A stretch of 64,000 bases of DNA from Hydractinia symbiolongicarpus (taxonomy: Eukaryota > Cnidaria > Hydrozoa > Anthoathecata > Hydractiniidae), in the NCBI RefSeq assembly GCF_029227915.1, contig NC_079879.1, forward strand, positions 8,866,001 through 8,930,000, given 5' to 3'. A model generated the notes under the pieces. That model had not been told where the DNA came from. It did no database searches and saw only the letters and a list, made by a program, of their open reading frames with translations. This document shows positions 56,501-64,000 of this stretch, piece by piece (the first letter of the stretch is position 1; every line of letters begins with the position of its first letter). The translations under genes were made by a program, and so were the position numbers.

Positions 56501-59500
56501 TGCACTTCTAATGGCATTACTTTGCATTGTCTTCAGTTCTAAGTCATGATTTAAACTGTAAAGGTTAGTTGTGTCACATTCACAAGTTTCAGCGTGAGAA
56601 ACCTGAGTAATTTTGAAAAAAATGTGGTTCCGCCTCATGATTTTCAGATTTTTGCTGTTGATATCGGCATATTATAGCCTTCAAGTGCCACCCTCCTCCC
56701 TCGTATATAATGAAAAAAATGTCTTTAATAAAAATACCATTTACTCAACAAAGTTTGAAACTTCTTTTCAAAACTCCTTAAATCTCCCCAAATATGGCTC
56801 TTAAAAAGAGTGGCAACCCTGGTATACACATTATTCCCCAAAGATTTTGAAGGAGAAAGTTTTGACAGAGAAAAAAAAAAATTTTCACCCTACAAGCTTA
56901 TATTAGAATTTTGCTTTTAAAATTCATTCTTTAGGTGTTGGCAAATCAGCATTTGTAAATGGGATTGTGTCTCAAGCTCCTTCTCCCAATCCATCCTCTA
57001 CAATTGGTTGCAACGTAGAAGTTCTAGTAGGTGCCTTTTTATGATTTTGAGGCTAAAAATGCATTCACATTTATTCTAAGAATCCTATTTATATTTAAGA
57101 TTTTTTTTTTGCAAAGCATTAAATGTAAAATGTTTGTACCATATAAGTTGTGTTGATATTGCACGAAAAACCTACAATTCTCTGCATTTCAGTGCTATTT
57201 TACCAAATACAAATAGCATTTCCTTTATCTACTTTGCACGGCTACTTGATGTTTATTTCGTGTTTTGACTTATTTTTTTTCCTTTAAAATTTATCTTTCA
57301 TATTATTTTAGGCCTTTTCATACACTGGTAGACAGGGTCATCAAAGAGATGTTTTTCTTGAATTTTGGGAAGTTGGAGGATCATCTGGACAGCGCAACAG
57401 CAGAAATATATTTTATTCTAATGCTAATGGTGAGTTTAATCAAGAATATTGTGTATTTAGTTTTGTAAGTATATAATCTAAGACTCTGAAAAATTGCCGT
57501 TTTGTTGCCTCTGCACATTTTTTTTTGTTTGACTTTGATAACATATCGCTTTGAAAACATATCGCAATTCATGCAAAATTTAAAATATTCACCATTAAAT
57601 TAACGCCAAATTAAAAATGAAATTTATTATTTTTTTTAAAAGCTAAAAACAAACTTGTTCAAGTAAATGTTGAGCTCAATGCTTGTGACAAAAAAAAATA
57701 ATTTTGAAGAAATGCGATAGATATTGCATTTCGCATTTTTTTTTCACCAAATATGTTTTTAAAACTATCATTTTTAACACTTGCCAAATTAAATCCATGC
57801 CGTTAGAAAGTGAAAGAAATGTAGTTTGTGAAACTGTGTCCACTTTTTCAGCGCGTGTAACGGCTTGGATTGGTCCCACTGTTAAAAATGACTTATCAAA
57901 TTAAATATTTTAATAAGGAGCTAACAGAGCGTCCAGCGTAACTGCGAGGTTCTGGCAATATAGCAAATTTTTTAAATCAGTAACTTTAAATCCACGCTGA
58001 TTGATAAATTTAGTTAATCACCATTTCTGCCAACGGTAAAATCTTTATGGATTGGAATCACTTCCGGTGTATTTTTCAAATATTTTTCTCAGTTTAATTT
58101 ATTGTTTTGTTTTACAATAGGTCTTATATTAGTTCACGACCTTTCAAACAGAAAATCATTTTTGAATCTAACTAAATGGCTTCGCGAAGTGTTGAATTCT
58201 GGAAGACAAGAATTAACAGGTGCTTACTTGATGATTGTTTTCACCTTTATTAAGAGCACATTAGTTTTTACTTTTATTTCTTACTTATAGGTATTAGTGT
58301 AACTGGTCGAGATAAGTGAGTACATATTATTTTTAGGCAACCCCATTTTTAGAGTCAGGCCTCAGGATGGGTACTTTTTAGTCCTCTAGTGGTTTGGCTG
58401 GCTTCCTAATACCTACCTTTTTAACAGGCATTGTAAACCATAATGTAAGTGACCCTTTGGACAAATACGTTTTCATCGAGTACTGTTCAAACACTACTGC
58501 TTGCTGGGATAGGTGTGAGACCTGAAGGTTGCTAACCATTTTTTTAATTTTAATGTTAAGACCTAGAATTTTAAAGAAAACGTCTAAAAATACATGTATT
58601 CCAAAATTGATTTTATGAACAACAAACCGCTTTCATACAGATAATACGAAATTTATTTGGATTTTTTGTCTTTTAAAAATGTCAAAATTTTTGCCATTTT
58701 CAAATAAAAACACATTCAGCACCCCTTAAATGAACGCTCTCTCTTAAATGAGTTAAAGAACTTCACTGCATTATCCACAAGAAACTATTGGAGCAAACTA
58801 TACATGTTGAACCAGTTATTTTTATTTCAGGAGCAGCGATGAGAGTGTTTCACACACACACAACACAGGAAGCATCCCTGTTCTTGTGCTGGGAACCAAG
58901 GAGGTAATTTTGCTACGTCCTTAAAATCTTTGTTGATGTAGAACATTGAAGTATATTTTTTTTCCTTTTTGCTCAGGATCAATCAGGAGATGTCACAAGT
59001 AACAGAAGTGCGCGCTATATTGGATTGACTGAAGAAAGTGATGTTTTCTTTTGTGATATGGTTTGTAAATATGTTTCTTATCTTTGTGTATGCCTATAAT
59101 TAATATTATTATTATTATTATTGGCATTATTTACCCAGGATAGCCTGTTCAGTTTCTATTGGTATTGCTATCAACGAGGGTCCTGTGAAGGTGGTTTTAG
59201 TGCATTTAAATCTCATATTTCAGCTACGAAACTCGTGCAAGCACAGCAATCCCTTAACTAGACAACCGTCTAAGATATCAATCCTATTCCCATATGTAAA
59301 GTACTTTAAAAGAGAATAATATTAGTTGAAAAATAAGTTTTATTGCATTGTTCTGAAATATTTATATTGTGTTTAATATTACCGACAACAGTTAGAAAAG
59401 TAAACTCTCACAATGACTTGTGTAGCAGGTTCTTTGTGGTAGTGTTGGAGGGTTGCCTATTGTTAGAGAGGTGAAACATAATTCCAAAAAAAGAGTCATT

Positions 59501-60684
59501 AAGTAGGGGAGAGTATTTTAGCCGTGCTGTTACGCTTGTAAATTTGCGTAAGAAAGAACTCGAGTACAAAACCAATAATAAAGTGTTGTTCGTCCTTCAG
59601 AGAACTGTAAAACTTATGCCAACCAAAAAAAAGTAAGCATTTAACGAAGATGTTTGTCTCCAGGCCACGCATAAACTGTATAAGTTATAAAATATAAAAC
59701 AACGCCAATATTCGCATTGTGTCGACTAATCAGGATTGGTTGGCAGGAGTGGCTTAAACGTTTTTCATATCTCCTCTTTCAGTGTCATCTTGAACGAACG
59801 TGGCTGTGCAATTATAAATATTTCTTATTATCGAAGTCACTAATAACACTTTTGGCTGAGGTTTTTTAAACTTTTCTAAATCTAAATTATTATTTATTAG
59901 AATTGTCTTCAGCAAAGTCAGCTACTTCCTACTAGCAGTAAATGGAATACGATAAATACATTTTTAGAGAAGGTAAAACATGCGTGCTTTGTCGTATTTT
60001 CTGTTTTATTATGATGCTTTTCATGGTTCCTTTAAACCCAGAGAAATTAGAAAATTTGAGATGTATCTTGCTTTCAGAATCACTTACGACGCAGTAAGGG
60101 ATTCTATATGTCATATAAGTCCTTATGAATGTCACTTGTTCAAAAGTTTCTAATTAGTAACAAAGTCAAGGCAATATTTGAATTTCACTGTGGCTATTTT
60201 ATGCTTTTTTTATTCAGGTAATCGAAACAAGATTTTATCCAAGCGGAAGAAACCTCACTCAGGTAATTTATTTTTTGCTGTTTTTTATCAGTTTAATCTT
60301 AATTTTTATATTTCGCTGGCAGGGGCTAATCCAGAAATTTATTTTGGGCGTAGATAGCGCCCCAGATAAAAATGTTTTGGTGCAAAAAAAATACATGGCT
60401 GTAGCATATGCATCATCTTCTTTTTTAGTAAAGAACATAGTTTCTTCATAAAAATATATCTTCTCTGTGGTTGAAGACTCTAAAAATAAGAAATAAAGCA
60501 ATTCTCAAGCATTTTAAACTTGGGAGGCCAAATTAGATGTTCACAAATTCGGTATACCGATGTCTAAATTGGCCTAGATCACCCCTTGGCTGGCATGGCT
60601 TTCTTTTTTCTTAATATTTGGACCAATGTTTTGTTTACGTTTTAGGAAAGTGAGTTTTGGCGTGGACGAAAGAAAGTGTTCTGA
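53564..60684 (+). CDS. RABL3: Rab-like protein 3 (small GTPase)
   Basis: Ten exons: 53564-53612, 56935-57026, 57312-57429, 58121-58219, 58291-58315, 58831-58903, 58977-59060, 59901-59972, 60218-60262, 60646-60684. Phases join to give 231 residues (human about 236). GTPase motifs: P-loop GDPGVGKSA (14-22), a WEVGGS box replacing the usual DTAGQ, NGLILVHDLSNRKS in the switch/helix region and GTKEDQ for guanine recognition. FLEKVIETRF near the end matches the family. No C-terminal prenylation cysteine is present, as expected for RABL3, which acts in cell proliferation and Ras processing. Exon 5 is only 25 bp. The 3.3-kb first intron carries repeat R1 with a nested hairpin insertion and a tRNA-derived SINE. 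The last exon (ESEFWRGRKKVF) is the least certain. Confidence 0.92.
54697..55080 (+). repeat. Interspersed repeat family R1, copy 2 (interrupted)
   Basis: It is colinear with 16229-16458 except for 140 extra bases at 54861-55000 plus one copy of a 16-bp duplication. Before the insertion it reads TTTTGGCAAAAGAATTTATGTTA, afterwards ATTAACTCACCTTTATAATA, as in copy 1. Confidence 0.85.
54861..55000. mobile_element. 140-bp insertion with a 50-bp perfect inverted repeat
   Basis: Flanked by the direct repeat AAAAGAATTTATGTTA (54845-54860 and 55001-55016). Inside, the arms 54855-54904 and 54914-54963 are perfect 50-base reverse complements with a 9-base spacer, the outer 6 bases of the left arm belonging to the flanking repeat. 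A ~37-base non-palindromic tail follows (ending CTTCAAT before AAAAG). Copy 1 of the host repeat lacks the insert. The 16-bp duplication is LINE-like in length. No coding capacity. Confidence 0.8.
56359..56600 (+). mobile_element. tRNA-derived SINE
   Basis: The head carries an RNA polymerase III A box (TAGATTAGTGG, 56366-56376) and a perfect B box (GGTTCGATTCC, 56409-56419) 32 bases apart. The acceptor and T stems pair poorly, so it is not a working tRNA. A ~180-base body follows (GGGTGAGTGAATGTTACC, CCTGGGTTAACCCAAGCC). It lies in RABL3 intron 1, same strand. The 3' end is not precisely defined. Confidence 0.75.
59099..59290. repeat. Probable interspersed repeat with (TTA)n edge
   Basis: A (TTA)n tract abuts GGCATTATTTACCCAGGATAG and more GC-rich sequence that does not belong to neighbouring exons, the shape of a SINE/LINE end with a microsatellite tail. 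No second copy was found here, so this is tentative. Confidence 0.35.
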
Positions 60685-61241
60685 TGTCATGCATCAGCGA
60701 TATGGTGGAATGTAAACAAACATGGTAGCGTACGCAAAGAAATAACAATTATCGTTGCGGCGTACCTCGGAAGTGCGGAAACTTGAAAATTCTGTTTCGT
60801 ATCACGTAGTTTCGTATCACGTAGTTTGACCTTCACAAAATCTATATGATATTTTTAGAAAGATGTCATTTTTTCCACACGTGGTTTTGAATATATATCT
60901 CGGTATATTATACCGTTTGGACCCAAGCAAAGTTGGCCCCGAATATTAAAATTTTGGAGGTGAACGTAAAAACGTAACGTAAACATTTTAATTCGAGAAA
61001 AATCCGTGAATATTTAGAAAGACCGTAATGATTCTCTCTAGCTGACAAGAATTTCCGAATTTGACCAGGCTAGCGAATATTTAGACCCACTTCATTTGGG
61101 CTAATAAAAGGTGGAAGTGCCTAAAGAATATGTTCTGTACCCACCTGGTACCAATCTGTACTCACCTGCTGAATGAAATGCCATTTTTTTTAAAAGAAGC
61201 CGTTATGCTCAACTAATAAACTGCGCACTTTTAAATCAAAC
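60685..61241. other. Intergenic between RABL3 and gamma-glutamyl hydrolase
   Basis: A short spacer with the 3' UTR of RABL3 and the promoter of the hydrolase. A small direct duplication (TTTCGTATCACGTAG) is at about 60798-60825. Nothing else is recognised. Confidence 0.4.
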
Positions 61242-62981
61242 ATGGCGGACGAGAAGCGGCGTATTTTCTTTTTTTGCTTTTTTATAAATCGCTTTGCGCA
61301 TATCTTAACTACAGAGAAATATGTAGAAGAAATCAATGAACGCCCTATTGTTGCTGTTCCAGTAATGCGCATCACTGATAAAACTTTAATAAAACTTAAT
61401 CCTGCACTGAAAGGAAAGAATTACCTTTCTGCTGGTTATGTAAAGTTTATCGAAATGTCTGGTGGAAGAGTCGTGCCTATATTACCTGAAATGACAGATG
61501 AAGAAGTGAAGCATATTTTTAATTCTGTAAATGGCTTACTATTTCCAGGAGGAGAAATTAGTTTGAACGGCTCCGGATATCACATAATGGTGAATAAACT
61601 GTTGGAACTTGCAGTCAAAGCTAATGAAGATGGTGTTGTGTTTCCTGTTCTTGGTATTTGTCGGGGTATGCAAGCTTTAATTGTTCACGATGCAGAGGAA
61701 GGCTTGTTCTCACTTACCCTCACAAATTCAAGCAACTATACTGCTACTGTTCGGTGGAATACACAAGAGTTGAAAAATAGTTCGTTTCTTTCATCAATAC
61801 CTGAAAAAATGATGCAGGAAAGTGAAACGTACCCTATAACATCCCACTTTCACAAGTACGGTGTAACCCCTGGCTTTCTAAAAAGCTCTTCAAAATTAAA
61901 TAAACTTTACAGAGTTTTAGCCACAAGTTTGGATCGCGATGGGAAGGAATTTATTTCTATATTAGAAGGTAAATAAATAGCTGCTTTAATACTTAAAAGC
62001 CTTATAAACTTTGCCAGAAAAAATAAAAGCCTACAAGTACGTAGAAGGGAGTGGAGGAGTTTCACAAGTCAGTACGTACGCACTTTATTAATTAGATCCA
62101 TTTTTTTACATTTTGATGTGTTAAAATCGTCTCCATTAATTCTGTTAAAACAAGTTTTAATATTAAAAGTAATTTATTTTACTTACTGTAAAGATTTCAT
62201 AGACTGAGTGTTCGACAAAATCTGATTATATAATACGAACTTCTTTCTTTATAAAAAAAACCCTGGCCTGTAACTTTTTAGATCTTTTTGGGAAGTTTTA
62301 GTAATTATTTGTGTATGCAAAGAACAGGATCAGGGTAAAGGTGTACAGAGGGAAGCAGGGGGGCGCGGAAAATAAGAAAATTAGTGCGTACGTACTTTAT
62401 GGATGACTCTCTAAAAAATCTGAAATAAAACTGAGGCGAATTCTTTTATCTATTTTCATGGTAGATGGTCAGTAATATCATTGTGATTAAAAATTCAAAA
62501 ATTAAAATTTACCAAAATAGGATTTCACTGTATAGAAGCTGATTTAATTTGTCGGCGAGATGAAACCCCGTGAAGCCACGAGGTTTTCTTTCTGCGGAGC
62601 CTGGTTCAGGGTCAAGTGTCGTCCAAATATAAAATAACCTAACACGTTCTGGGGACGAAGTCGCTATTAACGTAAACTAAATTTTGTATAAAGTCTTTTC
62701 ATTTTATTTTTTTAGGTAAAACGTTTCCGTTTTATGGCGTACAATTTCATCCAGAGAAAACTATGTTTGAATGGGCTGAAACAATGACTATTCCTCATTC
62801 ATCAAAAGCAATTCGATTTGGTCAGTTCATAGGTAACTCGTACATGGATCAAGTGCGTCGAAACACTAGACATTTTCACAACAGTTCCATTGAGCGAGAA
62901 TATGTCATTGAAAATTACAGATCACTTAGAGCAGACAATATAAAAAGTCACACGCCATTTCAACAAATATATATTTTGTAA
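61242..62981 (+). CDS. GGH: Gamma-glutamyl hydrolase (folylpolyglutamate hydrolase)
   Basis: Two exons, 61242-61968 and 62716-62981, join in phase 1 to give 330 residues (human 318). It is a class I glutamine amidotransferase-like peptidase C26 that removes gamma-glutamates from folates, in lysosomes or secreted. Landmarks: RPIVAVPVM at the start of the fold, LNGLLFPGGE-type oxyanion loop (98-106), nucleophile Cys140 in LGICRGMQAL, and the catalytic His254 in GVQFHPEK, followed by FEWA. The N-terminus (MADEKRRIFFFCFFIN...) is charged then hydrophobic and could act as a signal peptide, though it is weak. The ATG sits in a good context (AAACATGG). The 747-bp intron holds a 14-bp inverted pair (62071-62084, 62383-62396). 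Confidence 0.94.
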
Positions 62982-64000
62982 AAAAAAATTTTCTAATTGC
63001 AAGGACAAACTTGGCCTAGGAAAGAAATGTTCGCGAGAAACAACAATAATTTCCCTCGAAGAATAGTTTTCACCGCCAATCACGAAAGGGAAATAATACA
63101 AGCACACCCATTTTTAATGTTTTTGTTTTGTTTATCCTTTAAAATATAAGGGGAAATATGTACGAATTAGTCAATTTATAATATTTCTTAAGTAAAAATT
63201 TGATGCCTGTTAAACAATCCTTAAAGTCAAGTCCGGCAAGAAATACAAATCTGTGAAATTAATTGCGGTTAGTCAAAACACCCTGCAAAAATTTATTCGA
63301 TTAAATTGTGCACGAAACACGCAGGCCTAAATTGCGCCAATGTTATTTTACAGTTTTAGAAAACACGATCCCACGGAAGCAAAATTTTGGAGCTTTTTTC
63401 GCTTTGCAGCTTTGGGTCGTGTGTGTATAAAAAGCGTGTATATCAAACAGTATGGTAGCTAAAGTTGTGTGCTTTTATTTCAACTTACTGTATTTTTCTC
63501 TCTAATAAGCGCCGCGGCGCTTATCAAATGTTCATGTTTTTAGATGCAGCGCTTGATAGAGGGCGGCGCTAATAAAAGGGCGGTGCTTATTACAAAGTTT
63601 GATATTTCTGCTTTTAAATACTTCGGGGTACAAACATTAAGGCACAAAAAAGACAATTAAAACACATCTGACGATGCAGACAGTAAAGATGAACAAGAGC
63701 TTCTTGTGTTGGACACCAATCGAGTTATCAAAACTGACCAACCAATATCTTCAAGCAGTTGACTCTAATTTAATTATAGCGAATGTGTAGTGGGAAAGAG
63801 AAAAAGAGAATAGGATTTAGATAAGTTAGAATGTTTTGCAATGGATAAAAAAATTCTAAAATCGCGCACGAGGGAAATTGATGAGAAAGAAAAATATTCA
63901 CATTTGGAGATTGATAGAAGTGGAAGAATTTACATACAAAAAAAACAATAGAATTTAGAATAATAATCGTCGTTTTGTCATTTTTGTGAGTTTCTAGAAA
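62982..64000. other. Downstream region with GC-rich palindromic repeat
   Basis: The 3' flank of GGH. AT-rich apart from 63500-63600, where AATAAGCGCC-type words recur (GCGCTTAT, GGCGGCGCTAATAAAAG, GGCGGTGCTTATTA) around the 20-bp perfect palindrome ATAAGCGCCGCGGCGCTTAT (63505-63524). This looks like a small DNA-transposon remnant. No gene is recognised up to the window end. Confidence 0.5.

Overview
This is a eukaryotic, AT-rich genomic window. It has spliced genes on both strands with GT-AG introns, interspersed transposon remnants and microsatellites, and no operons or prokaryotic signals. The gene set (a Popeye-domain protein, a secreted FGF, RABL3, hnRNP Q/R, gamma-glutamyl hydrolase) says animal. 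Compact introns, gene content and repeat style suggest an early-branching invertebrate, probably a cnidarian; that placement is an inference, not something read directly. Exon models were built by hand from reading frames, splice sites and phase continuity.

Layout: 1.5-3.8 kb, 3' part of an unrecognised gene (+). 6.8-12.5 kb, hnRNP Q/R (SYNCRIP-like) on the minus strand, with a 3.8-kb intron carrying a dead LINE fragment and an element built from TAATTAGG-type palindromes. 12.5-17.2 kb, intergenic, with a DNA transposon that has 16-bp terminal inverted repeats and a 6-bp target duplication. 17.2-36.7 kb, three tandem paralogues (+), each with a signal peptide, a JmjC/cupin_8 domain, an EF-hand-like loop and a KDEL-like C-terminus. 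40.1-42.3 kb, an FGF ligand gene (-). 46.3-48.7 kb, a Popeye-domain (POPDC/BVES) gene (-). 53.6-60.7 kb, RABL3 (+). 61.2-63.0 kb, gamma-glutamyl hydrolase (+). The remaining stretches are AT-rich intergenic DNA with repeats.

The most notable content is the JmjC triplet, read here as ER-luminal 2-oxoglutarate oxygenase-like proteins with a calcium-binding-like loop and ER-retrieval tails. The outer two keep the His-x-Asp...His iron triad and the 2-oxoglutarate lysine. The middle copy has lost the distal His (Lys) and the lysine (Val) while all its exons stay open, so it looks like a maintained pseudoenzyme. Exon sizes and phases are nearly identical between copies, and copy 3 lacks one intron.

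The mobile DNA is also informative. Two 1.17-kb elements with CAGGC-type ends are each flanked by a perfect 6-bp duplication. A 140-bp insertion containing a 50-bp perfect inverted repeat sits inside one copy of an older repeat, and the other copy in the window shows the empty site.
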